Source: Pseudoflavonifractor phocaeensis
Lineage (GTDB): Bacteria; Bacillota; Clostridia; Oscillospirales; Oscillospiraceae
Reading direction: 5' to 3'
DNA: 64,000 bases
NCBI RefSeq assembly: GCF_016901955.1
Contig: NZ_JACJLC010000003.1
Location: 1 to 64,000 of the forward strand
Part shown: positions 42,688 to 51,375 of the stretch, piece by piece
Layout of the letters: the number at the start of each line of letters is the position of its first letter
Numbering within the stretch: position 1 is the stretch's first letter
Translations under genes and position numbers: made by a program
Notes under the pieces: generated by a model
The model's input: the letters and a program-made list of their open reading frames with translations, nothing else
The model's database searches: none
What the model was told of the DNA's origin: nothing

Positions 42688-43056
42688 ATGGACGCAAAGA
42701 CATTCTATGAGCAGCTCGCCCCAGAACTGGACCCAGGTGGCTTCAAGCTGTACTTCACAGCCCAAAGGCTGACAGGCTTTGAGCTATATAAGCAGTTCCC
42801 TTATGAGGACTCCCGCGGGATGTTTGAACTGATGAACGGTCATCAGCTCATGCGCTATCTGCTGGCGGATCAGTTCCATGCCATCCGCTGGGAGATCGTA
42901 CCTGGAACCTGCTACGAACGGGCCGTCCTTCTCCCTATCGACCGCACCACACCGGCATATCGGGCATTTGAGCAAAAGCTGTACACAGCGATACTGCAAA
43001 ACTACCATCTAAATCCTCAGAAACAACATGATCGGAAGGAGCACGATACCAGATGA
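42688..43056 (+). CDS. Uncharacterised conjugative-element protein
   Basis: The 122-residue protein MDAKTFYEQLAPELDPGGFKLYF.. is soluble with mixed helix and strand. No family is recognised. It begins 16 bp after the previous stop and its own stop overlaps the ParM-like start by 4 bp, so it is probably co-translated with the partition genes. Confidence 0.6.
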   Translation: MDAKTFYEQLAPELDPGGFKLYFTAQRLTGFELYKQFPYEDSRGMFELMNGHQLMRYLLADQFHAIRWEIVPGTCYERAVLLPIDRTTPAYRAFEQKLYTAILQNYHLNPQKQHDRKEHDTR

Positions 43057-43985
43057 ATGATGTAATTGTGATCGGCGTGGATCATGGCTATGCAGCCATG
43101 AAAACTGTCCACTTCTCCTTTCCCACCGGGTTAGTAGAGTACGAACACGAGCCGTACACCCAGAAAGATGTACTGGAGTGCGGCGGCAGATACTATGTGG
43201 TGGGCAGCGGTCGTCAGCCCCTTCAGAGGGATAAGACCCAGACGGAGGACTACTATCTGCTTACCCTGGCAGCCATCGCCAAGGAGCTGGAGCACCGGGG
43301 TGCGGAGCACACCGCCAGCATCCACCTGGCGGCGGGTCTGCCCCTGACCAGCTTTGGCCGGGACAAGAAGTCCTTCCGTTCGTATCTGTACCGGGATGGG
43401 AGCGCCATTCCTTTTCGCTATGAGGGGCAGGACTATACCATCACCATCCAAGAGGTGTCCCTGTTTCCCCAGGGCTATGCTGCCGTCCTGACCCAGACGG
43501 AGCTGCTGGACGAGCCGTCCATCATCGTGGCAGACATAGGCGGCTGGACGGTGGATCTGATGCGTCTGGACAACCGCATCCCCAACGCTGCCTCCTGCCG
43601 GAGCCTGGAACTGGGTATGATCCGCTGTGTCGATGAAATCAGCGAACAGGTGCGCCGGTTGTTCGGACTGTCCATGACAACCGCTCAGATCGAAAGCGCC
43701 CTGCGGGGTAGCTCCGGCGGGATGGATGAGCGAATCAGGGCGGTTATCCACGCCCAGGCAGGCAAGTACGCCCGAAACCTGCTCTCGGCAGTCACAGAGA
43801 GCGGCCTGGACATCCGAGCCATGCCCACCATCTTTCTGGGTGGCGGAGCGGCGCTCTTAAAACGCCACCTTTCGGCCACAGACGGCCTGTGCCGCCCGCT
43901 TATCCTGGATGACGTATCCCTGAACGCCAAAGGGTATGAGCGCCTTGTGGGGCAGATATCGCGGGGTGTCGGCCATGGCGGATAA
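43053..43985 (+). CDS. ParM/StbA-like actin-family segregation protein
   Basis: The protein has 310 residues. The actin-type nucleotide motifs are visible: VIGVDHGYAAMKT (phosphate 1, about 6-18), SIIVADIGGWTVDLM (phosphate 2, about 152-166) and TIFLGGGAALL (adenosine, about 259-269). ParM filaments separate plasmid copies. A basic DNA-binding-type gene follows with an 11-bp overlap, the parM-parR order. On an integrating element it suggests that the circular form replicates and is partitioned. Confidence 0.85.
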   Translation: MNDVIVIGVDHGYAAMKTVHFSFPTGLVEYEHEPYTQKDVLECGGRYYVVGSGRQPLQRDKTQTEDYYLLTLAAIAKELEHRGAEHTASIHLAAGLPLTSFGRDKKSFRSYLYRDGSAIPFRYEGQDYTITIQEVSLFPQGYAAVLTQTELLDEPSIIVADIGGWTVDLMRLDNRIPNAASCRSLELGMIRCVDEISEQVRRLFGLSMTTAQIESALRGSSGGMDERIRAVIHAQAGKYARNLLSAVTESGLDIRAMPTIFLGGGAALLKRHLSATDGLCRPLILDDVSLNAKGYERLVGQISRGVGHGG

Positions 43986-44274
43986 GCGGCGGCTCAACCT
44001 TTCTTTTTCTCTGACATCGCCCCAACAGCGTGATGCATGGCGCATTCTCAGCTCCATCCCTGCCGGGCAGCGGACAGACGCTGTGTGTCGGATGGTGTGT
44101 AAAGCCCATGAACAGGATGCCCTCCTGTCTGCCATCCGTGGGCTGATTCGGGAAGAGTTGCGCAATTTGGATCTGACAACAGAAAAAAGCCAGCAGGCAC
44201 AGGCCGGGGACATGGATGAGAATGTCCTCGGCTTTCTTCTTGCCCTGCAGCAGGAAGGAGATGAGATCACCTGA
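43975..44274 (+). CDS. ParR-like partner of the actin-family protein
   Basis: The protein has 99 residues. MADKRRLNLSFSLTSPQQRDAWRILSSIPAGQRTDAVCRMV has a ribbon-helix-helix shape, expected for ParR, and the tail MDENVLGFLLALQQE could contact the filament. The ATG at 43975 lies inside the end of the ParM-like gene. The assignment rests on position and fold. Confidence 0.65.
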   Translation: MADKRRLNLSFSLTSPQQRDAWRILSSIPAGQRTDAVCRMVCKAHEQDALLSAIRGLIREELRNLDLTTEKSQQAQAGDMDENVLGFLLALQQEGDEIT

Positions 44275-44368
44275 TACGCCATTTTGATATGTTCGCCGGG
44301 ATCAGCGGTTTTCGAACGGATACAGTGTTTACAAGGTTTTGAAATATCTTTTAGAAGGGAGCAGTGAC

Positions 44369-45340
44369 ATGAATGAAGCAGGACTAAAAGATCAGTGTTT
44401 CGGCGTGGAAGTGGAACTGACCGGAATTACTCGTGAACAGGCGGCCCAAGCCTTGGCAGATTATTTTGGGACGGAGCCTCGCCGTGGCGATGACTACTAC
44501 GACAGCTGGTATGTGCGGGATGGGGAGGGAAAAGAATGGCGGCTTATGAGCGATAGTAGTATCCGTGGAGAACAAAAAGTGGGTGCCAGATACACCTCCA
44601 CCTCAGATCCGAGGTATCGTGTGGAAATGGTCACGCCCAAACTGACCTATGCGGAATTGCCCAAATTTCAGGAATGCGTCCGCCGCGTCCGCACCGCAGG
44701 GGGAAAAGTCAATTCCTCCTGCGGTATCCATGTCCATGTGGATGCTGCAAATCATAACCGCCAGAGCCTGAAAAACCTGCTGGGCATTATGTATTCCAAA
44801 GAAGATATTCTGTTCAAGGCACTCCAGGTTAACTCCTATCGCATAGCGAACTATTGCCAGAAAGTACGGGAACCCATGCTGCAAAAGGCACGCAAGCTTT
44901 CATCCGAAGAAACCAAAAACCTGACACAGCTGGAAGCCATCTGGTACGAGGGGGACAACGGCAGTACAGAGCACTACAACTGGACGCGGTACTATGCGCT
45001 CAATCTCCATTCTGTGTTTTACCGAGGGACCGTGGAATTCCGCTGTTTTAACTCCACTCTCCATGCGGGCCGGGCTGCCGCTTATGTGAATCTGTGCCTT
45101 GCCATATCGGCCCAAGCCATCGCCCAGCGCAGCACCGTCATGCGCAAGACACACAGTGACAACGAACTGTTCACCTTCAGGGTGTGGTTGGTACGCCTTG
45201 GGTTGAATGGTCCGGAGTTCAAGCACACGCGGGATCACCTTCTGGCCAACTTGGACGGAGATCGGGCATGGCGCTATGACAAGGACAGTTACGATGTCAA
45301 TAAGAAAAAGAAAAACCGAAGCAGTGAGGTGGCACGATGA
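44369..45340 (+). CDS. Amidoligase-family protein
   Basis: The protein has 323 residues. CFGVEVELTGI at the start, SDPRYRVEMVTPKL and GIHVHVDA in the middle, and HSVFYRGTVEFRCFNSTLHAG are the acidic and His motifs of the putative amidoligase (glutamine-synthetase-like, COOH-NH2 ligase) family. It would form amide or isopeptide bonds using ATP. AAGGGAG 8 nt upstream selects 44369. The gamma-glutamylcyclotransferase gene two places on is a recurring partner of this family. Confidence 0.85.
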   Translation: MNEAGLKDQCFGVEVELTGITREQAAQALADYFGTEPRRGDDYYDSWYVRDGEGKEWRLMSDSSIRGEQKVGARYTSTSDPRYRVEMVTPKLTYAELPKFQECVRRVRTAGGKVNSSCGIHVHVDAANHNRQSLKNLLGIMYSKEDILFKALQVNSYRIANYCQKVREPMLQKARKLSSEETKNLTQLEAIWYEGDNGSTEHYNWTRYYALNLHSVFYRGTVEFRCFNSTLHAGRAAAYVNLCLAISAQAIAQRSTVMRKTHSDNELFTFRVWLVRLGLNGPEFKHTRDHLLANLDGDRAWRYDKDSYDVNKKKKNRSSEVAR

Positions 45341-45588
45341 AAATACGCATTGAAGATACCGTGTACGAGGGTACCGGGACAGAAATCATGGATCAGCTTC
45401 GGAAAGCTGCCTTTGACCCCACGGAGTTTCCGGATACAGAAAGCTATATCTGGCAGCTTCGCAGCAATTTCATCCGCATGACGGATCAGGACTGCATTCT
45501 GCCGGATCGCGGTGTGGAGGCGCAGGCGCAGACCATGATCATGGCGCTGGCGAAGATCGGCGCGCTGGAGGTGTTGAACCATAGCTGA
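45337..45588 (+). CDS. Small protein between amidoligase and cyclotransferase
   Basis: The 83-residue protein MKIRIEDTVYEGTGTEIMDQLRKAAFDPTEF.. is not recognised as a characterised family. Its ATG overlaps the amidoligase stop by 4 bp and its stop falls close to the next start, so it is tightly co-translated with both. It may be a substrate or adaptor of the pair, which is only a guess. Confidence 0.65.
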   Translation: MKIRIEDTVYEGTGTEIMDQLRKAAFDPTEFPDTESYIWQLRSNFIRMTDQDCILPDRGVEAQAQTMIMALAKIGALEVLNHS

Positions 45589-45595
45589 AGATAAA

Positions 45596-46120
45596 TTGTA
45601 TTTCGCCTACGGCAGCAACATCAACCTGGATCAGATGGCCTACCGCTGTCCCGCGGCCCAGGTGGTGGGGCCGGTCGTGCTGGAGGGATATGAACTGCTG
45701 TTTCGCGGCAACGCAAGCGGAAATGGCGTTGCCACCATCAAGCCCAAGGAAGGGCAGCAGGTACATGGCCTACTTTGGCGGATCACACCGGGCTGTGAGC
45801 GGTCTCTCGATCTCTATGAGGGATATCCCCACCTATACGAAAAAGAGTCTGTTGCTGTGCGGGATAATGCGGGGCGGCAGCTGACTGTCATGGCCTACGT
45901 GATGACGGATGGGGATCGGTGGCGCTCTCCCGCCCTGCCCTCGGAATATTATTACCAGGGCATTCGGGATGGCTATCGCCAGAACGGACTGCCACTGTCC
46001 AAATTAAAACAGGCGTGGGAGTATTGTGCCAAGGAACTGGATCAAGAGAGCAGTAGACTCAACCGTATCTGCGGCAGGCAGGCCAAATCGCCCAAGAAGC
46101 AACGCGGGAAAGAGCGATAG
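45596..46120 (+). CDS. Gamma-glutamylcyclotransferase-fold (AIG2-like) protein
   Basis: The protein has 174 residues. It opens YFAYGSNINLDQMAYRCP, the YGSN substrate loop of the family, and has VHGLLWRITPGCERSLDLYEGYP with the catalytic-type Glu. Members cleave gamma-glutamyl groups to pyroglutamate. Together with the amidoligase it could add and remove glutamyl-type tags. The start is a TTG (45596) without a clear ribosome site, so translation is probably coupled to the small gene before it. Confidence 0.82.
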   Translation: MYFAYGSNINLDQMAYRCPAAQVVGPVVLEGYELLFRGNASGNGVATIKPKEGQQVHGLLWRITPGCERSLDLYEGYPHLYEKESVAVRDNAGRQLTVMAYVMTDGDRWRSPALPSEYYYQGIRDGYRQNGLPLSKLKQAWEYCAKELDQESSRLNRICGRQAKSPKKQRGKER

Positions 46121-46135
46121 GGGGAATGAGCGCAC

Positions 46136-46540
46136 ATGAAAGTATTAGTTGTAGAACCGCAAAAGCCCTGCCGTGTGCAGGAGATCAATAGTCTCGCAGA
46201 TATGCAGCGGATCGTAGGCGGAGATATTGAAGCCGTGTACCCGTTCCAAGAGCCGGTTGCCCTGGTGTGCAATTCTGAGGGAAAGCTCCTTGGTCTGCCG
46301 ATGAACCGCCCGCTGCTGGATGAAGATCGCCTGCCCTATGACATCATCTGCGGGACCTTCTTTATCGCTGGGCTTGGTCAGGAGGACTTTGTTTCCCTGA
46401 CGGATGAGCAGCTCCAGCGGTACAAGTCCCTGTACGACAACGTGCAGATCCTTCCTGTGCGAACGGCAACCGGAGAACAGGGACGGATCGTTGGCGATCA
46501 ACACATAAAAAAGAAAGGGAAATCTAACCATGAGAGATAA
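46136..46540 (+). CDS. DUF3846 protein
   Basis: The protein has 134 residues: KVLVVEPQKPCRVQEINSLADMQRIVGGDIEAVYPF and LCNEEGK-like ALVCNSEGKLLGLPMNR, then IICGTFFIAGLG. This is the DUF3846 pattern, common on conjugative elements of Clostridia and of unknown function. AGGGGG lies upstream. It overlaps the MetK start by 11 bp. Confidence 0.8.
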   Translation: MKVLVVEPQKPCRVQEINSLADMQRIVGGDIEAVYPFQEPVALVCNSEGKLLGLPMNRPLLDEDRLPYDIICGTFFIAGLGQEDFVSLTDEQLQRYKSLYDNVQILPVRTATGEQGRIVGDQHIKKKGKSNHER

Positions 46541-47681
46541 ATACATTTTGACCGCAGAGTCTGTTACCGAGGGCCACCCTGACAAGCTCTGCGACACCAT
46601 CGCGGATTCTGTTCTGGATGCCTGTCTGAAGGGTGACTCCTCCGCCCATGTGGCCTGCGAAGTACTGGCCACAGCTGGCAAAGTGCTGGTGGCCGGAGAG
46701 ATCTCGGCAAAGATCATGCCGGATATCTCCTCCATTGTCTGCCGGATCATCCGGGAAGCTGGGTACACTGGGCTGGACTATGAGATCGAGGTCATCACCC
46801 ACGATCAGAGCGATGATATTGCTCACGCTGTGCGGGAAGGAGTCCAGACCGGGGCTGGCGACCAGGGGATCATGTATGGCTTTGCCTGTGATGAGACAGA
46901 ATCCTATCTTCCTCTGCCGGTCATCCTGGCCCACCGGCTCACCCGGCTGCTGACCAACGCCAGAAAAACCGGGATGATCCAGGGCCTACGTCCGGACGGC
47001 AAGGCGCAGGTGTCTGTGGAGTACAACTTCGATATCCCCGTGCGTCTTGCATCGGTTGTTCTGTCCTGCCAGCATGACCCTGAGAAAGATCTGGGCCAGC
47101 TGCGAGAGGAACTCATGGACCATGTGATCCAGCCCGCACTGCGGGAGCTGCCGCCCGATACGAATACAGAGATCCTGATCAATCCATCCGGGCGGTTTGT
47201 CTACGGCGGATTTGAGGCGGATACCGGCCTCACGGGCCGCAAGCTGATGGTGGATACCTATGGCGGACTGGCCCCTCACGGCGGCGGCGCGCTGTCTGGT
47301 AAAGACTCCACCAAGGTCGACCGCAGCGGAGCCTACATGGCCCGCTATATTGCAAAAAGCATTGTATCTGCCGGTCTGGCGGATCGCTGTACCGTCGCCC
47401 TGGCCTATGCCATTGGCAAGGCTGAACCCGTGGCGGTCAACGTGGACACCGATGGGACCGGCGAATACCGGGATGATGTGCTGGAACAGGCCGTCCGGGC
47501 GGTCTTTGACCTGACCCCCGCCGGGATGCGTCACACCCTCGGACTGGACAAGCCCATCTTCGCTCAGTTCTGTAACTATGGCCACTTTACCCATCCGGAC
47601 GCTCCCTGGGAGCAGACGGACAAAGCGGAGGTACTGTGCAACGTCTGTCGCATCAAGGAAGCAGGTGTGTCGGACCGTTGA
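46530..47681 (+). CDS. metK: S-adenosylmethionine synthetase carried on the element
   Basis: MetK makes S-adenosylmethionine from methionine and ATP. The protein has 383 residues with TAESVTEGHPDKLCDTIADSVLD at the N-terminus, GAGDQGIMYGFACDET (about 108-123), PSGRFVYGGFEADTGLTGRK and GGGALSGKDSTKVDRSGAYMARY (about 249-271). All catalytic motifs look complete. AAGAAAGGGAAATCTAACC sits before the ATG. MetK is normally a single core gene, so a copy on a conjugative element is unusual. It overlaps the PP-loop gene as TTGA. Confidence 0.93.
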   Translation: MRDKYILTAESVTEGHPDKLCDTIADSVLDACLKGDSSAHVACEVLATAGKVLVAGEISAKIMPDISSIVCRIIREAGYTGLDYEIEVITHDQSDDIAHAVREGVQTGAGDQGIMYGFACDETESYLPLPVILAHRLTRLLTNARKTGMIQGLRPDGKAQVSVEYNFDIPVRLASVVLSCQHDPEKDLGQLREELMDHVIQPALRELPPDTNTEILINPSGRFVYGGFEADTGLTGRKLMVDTYGGLAPHGGGALSGKDSTKVDRSGAYMARYIAKSIVSAGLADRCTVALAYAIGKAEPVAVNVDTDGTGEYRDDVLEQAVRAVFDLTPAGMRHTLGLDKPIFAQFCNYGHFTHPDAPWEQTDKAEVLCNVCRIKEAGVSDR

Positions 47682-48421
47682 AACATGTTGCCTCCTGTTC
47701 CTTTGGTAAGGACAGTCTTGCCACCATATTACTGGCTCTGGAACATGGGGAGCCTCTGGATGAGGTAGTATATTGTGAGGTCATGTTCGACAAGGAGATC
47801 TCCGGCGAGGTGCCGGAACACCGAGATTTTATCTACACCACCGCCATTCCGGCTTTAGAACGCAGGGGTGTGAAGGTAACCGTCCTGCGCAGTGAGAAAA
47901 CGTATGTGGATCTCTTCACAGGCAAAATCACCCGCGGTCCCAAGAAGGGCCTTCTGCGTTCTTTCCCCATCTGCGGACGGTGTGCTGTTCAGAGAGATTG
48001 CAAGCTGAAACCGATCCTGCGATACCAAAAATCGCTGCCGCCCGACACAGTTCAGTATATTGGGATCGCCAAGGACGAGCAGGAACGGCTGCTTCGATTG
48101 GCCGGGAACCGAGTCTCCTTACTGGACAAGTACAACTGCACAGAGGGAGATGCAAAGCAGCTCTGCCAGCGGGCAGGGCTGCTTTCGCCTGTCTACACAT
48201 TTACAACCCGCGGGGGCTGTTGGTTCTGCCCTAACGCCAAAAGAAAAGAACTGCGCCATCTCTATGACTACCACTCGAACCTGTGGGAACGGATGTTGGA
48301 GCTGCAGGCCTTACCCAACAAGGTGAGCGAGAAATTCAATCGCAGAGAGACCTTCTCCGACATTGACGAGGAGTTTCGTTTGGAAGATGCGCAGGAGAGT
48401 CTGTTCCAAAATGCTGCATAA
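47678..48421 (+). CDS. PP-loop (PAPS-reductase-like) ATP pyrophosphatase
   Basis: The protein has 247 residues. It begins MKHVASCSFGKDSLATI, with the PP-loop SFGKDS. Then come ICGRCAVQRDCK and GGCWFCPNAKRKELRHL, two Cys pairs that could bind a metal or carry sulfur, and QYIGIAKDEQERL. The family includes PAPS reductases, DndC and RNA-thiolation enzymes. The start is a TTG sharing three bases with the MetK stop, so the two are translated together. This links it to S-adenosylmethionine or methionine sulfur chemistry; that is an inference. Confidence 0.85.
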   Translation: MKHVASCSFGKDSLATILLALEHGEPLDEVVYCEVMFDKEISGEVPEHRDFIYTTAIPALERRGVKVTVLRSEKTYVDLFTGKITRGPKKGLLRSFPICGRCAVQRDCKLKPILRYQKSLPPDTVQYIGIAKDEQERLLRLAGNRVSLLDKYNCTEGDAKQLCQRAGLLSPVYTFTTRGGCWFCPNAKRKELRHLYDYHSNLWERMLELQALPNKVSEKFNRRETFSDIDEEFRLEDAQESLFQNAA

Positions 48422-48429
48422 AAAAGGAG

Positions 48430-49065
48430 ATGAAAACAACGAGCAATCAGAAATATGAAATCACGGAGATCTCGCACGAAAAGTATCCCTTTCTTCATCG
48501 TATCCGGGCACTCCGAGATGTGAGTGCGGAGGTCAGAGCCGGTGATTTAGGTGGCTTTGTGGAGAGCGAGAGCAACCTTTCTTTTGAGCCGGACGATACC
48601 GCATGGATTTTTGACGATGCCATTGCCTGTAATGACGCCTATGTTGACAAGGGGGCTGTTCTGCGTGGAGAGGCGGTCGTCTGCGACAACGCTTATATCT
48701 CTATGGGCGCTGTCCTTTCCGGCCATGCGCGGGTAGAGGACAATGCCTATATACGCGGCGCTGTGCTCAGCGCCTCTGCCAGGGCCTCCGGGTTTTCCAT
48801 GATCCTCAATGACAAGGATACCATGGGCGTTCCCATTCTGTCCGGCCACTGCGCGGTCTATGGCAAAGTATCCGGAGATGTGCGTCTGACAGGTAGCGCA
48901 TTGGTGATCAGCGGTGAGGAGATCCGCAACGATACACTGGATACTCTGGTGATCAGCGGAAAAAACCGTTCTGTGATCCGGGATTCGTCCCGAGACGAAC
49001 TGGCTCCTCAACAGCCAGCTCCTTCTCCCCCTAAGAAACAGAAAGGCTGTGAGATAAGCAGATGA
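48430..49065 (+). CDS. Left-handed beta-helix (hexapeptide-repeat-like) protein
   Basis: The protein of about 211 residues has a repeating pattern (AYVDKGAVLRGEAVVCDNAYISMGAVLSGHARV..NAYIRGAVLSASARA), the coils of a left-handed beta helix. No acyltransferase His is obvious, so it is probably structural. The ribosome site AAAGGAG runs straight into the ATG at 48430, leaving no spacer. The codon at the ideal distance, 48439, is ACG, one base away from ATG, so the true start may be non-standard or mutated. Confidence 0.7.
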   Translation: MKTTSNQKYEITEISHEKYPFLHRIRALRDVSAEVRAGDLGGFVESESNLSFEPDDTAWIFDDAIACNDAYVDKGAVLRGEAVVCDNAYISMGAVLSGHARVEDNAYIRGAVLSASARASGFSMILNDKDTMGVPILSGHCAVYGKVSGDVRLTGSALVISGEEIRNDTLDTLVISGKNRSVIRDSSRDELAPQQPAPSPPKKQKGCEISR

Positions 49066-49841
49066 GCAACTTTTTTGAGCAGGAACTCCGCAAACTGTTT
49101 GCGGACGGAGCTGTGATCCATGATCCGGTCTTTGTAGGCCGTGCTTGCCTGGGTGGCTTGGACAGAAATCGTCAGGTGAGGGCTGAATTTGTTACACTGG
49201 GCCATGCGGATCACTATGCAGCTCTTCGCCTGACGCTGCTGGACAGCAATCAGGGTGTGGTGGACAAGCTGACACTTCGGTTCAAGGATGTATGGGGAAA
49301 ACAGAAGATCCCCAACAACCCCTACCTGCGGGATGGCGTTGATCCGCATATTTGGGTAGATGGTGACCGGATCGATTGGTATGCCTACCATCCCTCCCAG
49401 GAGGACTACCGGCAGCTCCGGCAAATGGCCAGCGATTATGTGGAGACCTTCCGTATTCAAGTCCCGGCAAAAAACCACGGCCCCAAATTGGTGTACATCT
49501 GTGCGCCCCTTCGAGGCGAGGTAGAGAAAAACATTGAGTTTGCCAGACAGAAAGCCCAGGAAGTCTTTCAGGCGGGCGACATCCCGGCCTGCCCCCATCT
49601 CATGTTCCCGCCCATCGCAGATCCGGGCGATCCGGTGCAGGATCAGGCCGCACGGGAGATGGGCCTGCGGCTGGTAGAAAAGTGCCAGCAGGTCAATGTC
49701 TATGGACCGGTCACGGAAGGGATGTGGGCGGAGATCCATCGCGCCAATAAACTGGATATCCCAGTGGTAACCGATTTGAAAACGAAGGGACGTACTTCGC
49801 CCAGAAGAAAGAAAAGCGCCAAGCGCGAGGAGGTCAAATGA
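49062..49841 (+). CDS. Two-domain protein with C-terminal DUF4406-like domain
   Basis: The protein has 259 residues. The N-terminal ~130 (FEQELRKLFADGAVIHDPVFVGRACL, IWVDGDRIDWYAY) resemble the large-polyvalent-protein modules found on such elements. The C-terminal part (LVYICAPLRGEVEKNIEFARQKAQEVFQAGDIPACPHLMFP, VYGPVTEGMWAEIHRA) matches DUF4406, a nucleoside-deoxyribosyltransferase-like fold. It overlaps both neighbours by 4 bp. A role in modified nucleotide supply or sensing is possible. Confidence 0.7.
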   Translation: MSNFFEQELRKLFADGAVIHDPVFVGRACLGGLDRNRQVRAEFVTLGHADHYAALRLTLLDSNQGVVDKLTLRFKDVWGKQKIPNNPYLRDGVDPHIWVDGDRIDWYAYHPSQEDYRQLRQMASDYVETFRIQVPAKNHGPKLVYICAPLRGEVEKNIEFARQKAQEVFQAGDIPACPHLMFPPIADPGDPVQDQAAREMGLRLVEKCQQVNVYGPVTEGMWAEIHRANKLDIPVVTDLKTKGRTSPRRKKSAKREEVK

Positions 49842-50431
49842 TCCGAGAAAAGACCACGGAGGACTTGCGGCACATGACCGATGAGGAGGGGCTGATCCTC
49901 CAGGGCTGCGGCGGCGATCTTCAGGAATGGGTGGACGGCATCAACGAGCTGCTTACTCAGGAAGGAATCCTGCTGAACGGCTCCAAGTTCGAAAACGCGG
50001 CTACATTCCAGCACGACGGTCTCACAAGCCTGCTGTTCTCTTTTGAGGGGGTTCAGCTGAATGTGGGAAAGCTTGCGATGTGGCGGATTCAGACACACAG
50101 CCAGTTCGGCGGTACTTGGCTGTCTGACTATGTACCCAACCGGCTGGGTGGTTTCCTGGATCAGCCGAACCAGCAGGTGCGAGCGAAACCGTACTGTTCG
50201 CTGATTGAACAAGACGGTAACATCTTCAACCTGATGGGGGCAGCGTCCAGAACGCTCCGGGAGCATGGCATGGGTGACCAAGCCAAAGAGATGTGCGACC
50301 GCATCACCGGAGGGAATTGCCACAGTTACCATGAGGCGCTGTGTATCATCAGCGAATATGTGGAGACGGATCTGCCCGCGCTCCAAAATCAATCCAAAGG
50401 AAAGAAGGAGAAACATGCCTATGAGCGATAA
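49838..50431 (+). CDS. Uncharacterised conjugative-element protein
   Basis: The 197-residue protein MIREKTTEDLRHMTDEEGLILQGCGGDLQEWVDGINELL.. is soluble, with a conserved-looking WRIQTHSQFGGTWLSDYVPNRLGGF block. I know proteins like it from Tn1549-type elements but not their function. It is translationally coupled at both ends, including a 17-bp overlap with the methyltransferase. Confidence 0.65.
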   Translation: MIREKTTEDLRHMTDEEGLILQGCGGDLQEWVDGINELLTQEGILLNGSKFENAATFQHDGLTSLLFSFEGVQLNVGKLAMWRIQTHSQFGGTWLSDYVPNRLGGFLDQPNQQVRAKPYCSLIEQDGNIFNLMGAASRTLREHGMGDQAKEMCDRITGGNCHSYHEALCIISEYVETDLPALQNQSKGKKEKHAYER

Positions 50432-51164
50432 CATCACTGCGATTCATCCCAGCTGGGAGATCATCCACGGCGACGCACTGAAGGTCCTGCGCGAGTTTGC
50501 CCCTAATACCTTCGATGCGGTCATCACCGATCCCCCCTATGCCTCTGGGGGCCGGACCCAGGCGGAGAAAAACAAGTCCACCGACAAGAAATATTCCAGC
50601 ATGGGGGAAAGCGCACCCCCTCCCTTTGACGGCGACTCCAAGGATCAGCGATCCTGGACCCGCTGGGCCGCTGAATGGCTCTATGACGCCCGCAAGGTCT
50701 GTAAACCCGGTGCCCCTGTGTGCATGTTTATCGACTGGCGGCAGCTCCCCGCAGCCACTGATGCGCTCCAGTGGGCGGGGTGGATCTGGCGCGGCACAGC
50801 TGTCTGGGACAAAGGCAACAGCCGTCCCCAGAAGGGCCGTTTCCGCCAGCAGGCTGAGTACATTGTCTGGGGTTCCAACGGGGATATGCCCATCAGCAGA
50901 CCTGTCCCCTGTCTGCCCGGCGTATTCAAGTATGGCAATCCCCAGAACCGCATCCACCTGACGGAAAAGCCCTTGCAGCTCATGCGGGATGTGGTGAAGA
51001 TCACCGAGCCGGGCGGACATATTCTGGACCCCTTTGCCGGTTCCGGCAGCACGGTGCTGGCCGCTGTGCTGGAGGGCTACTCCGCCACCGGCATTGAGGT
51101 TACGGATGCCTACGCCGCCCTGTCCAGGGAACGGATTGAGCGGGAACTGGCCCAAGGTGCGTGA
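50415..51164 (+). CDS. DNA methyltransferase (N6-adenine / N4-cytosine type)
   Basis: The protein has 249 residues. Motif IV is VITDPPYASGG (about 33-43) and motif I is ILDPFAGSGSTVLAAVLEG near the end, with HLTEKPLQLMRDVVKIT before it. There is no obvious separate target-recognition domain and no nuclease beside it, so it is a solitary methylase. AAGAAGGAG 5-6 nt upstream selects 50415. On a conjugative element such a methylase may protect incoming DNA or mark it; the MetK gene in the same operon supplies its cofactor. Confidence 0.88.
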   Translation: MPMSDNITAIHPSWEIIHGDALKVLREFAPNTFDAVITDPPYASGGRTQAEKNKSTDKKYSSMGESAPPPFDGDSKDQRSWTRWAAEWLYDARKVCKPGAPVCMFIDWRQLPAATDALQWAGWIWRGTAVWDKGNSRPQKGRFRQQAEYIVWGSNGDMPISRPVPCLPGVFKYGNPQNRIHLTEKPLQLMRDVVKITEPGGHILDPFAGSGSTVLAAVLEGYSATGIEVTDAYAALSRERIERELAQGA

Positions 51165-51220
51165 CGGCGTACTATCTGCCGATTGTCCTTGATGAGTTTT
51201 CTGATAATATATTATAGTTT

Positions 51221-51259
51221 GGGCAGGGTGTCGCATTAGACCCCCTGCCCGGATTTTTT
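51221..51259 (+). terminator. Terminator behind the methyltransferase operon
   Basis: GGGCAGGG and CCCCTGCCC pair around a 13-nt loop and are followed after GGA by six Ts. Confidence 0.75.
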
Positions 51260-51345
51260 AACCTTCAGGGTGCTAACATAGACACCCTTGTATGGAGATG
51301 ATCATGTCAGAGGAATATTGAGCATTCCAGCCTGCAAGGTAGGCG

Positions 51346-51375
51346 TCACCGCTCTGGCCCAGAGCGGTGATTTTT
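51346..51375 (+). terminator. Second terminator in the oriT region
   Basis: TCACCGCTCT and AGAGCGGTGA form a perfect 10-bp stem with loop GGCCC, followed by five Ts. It would insulate the transfer genes from upstream transcription. Confidence 0.75.
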
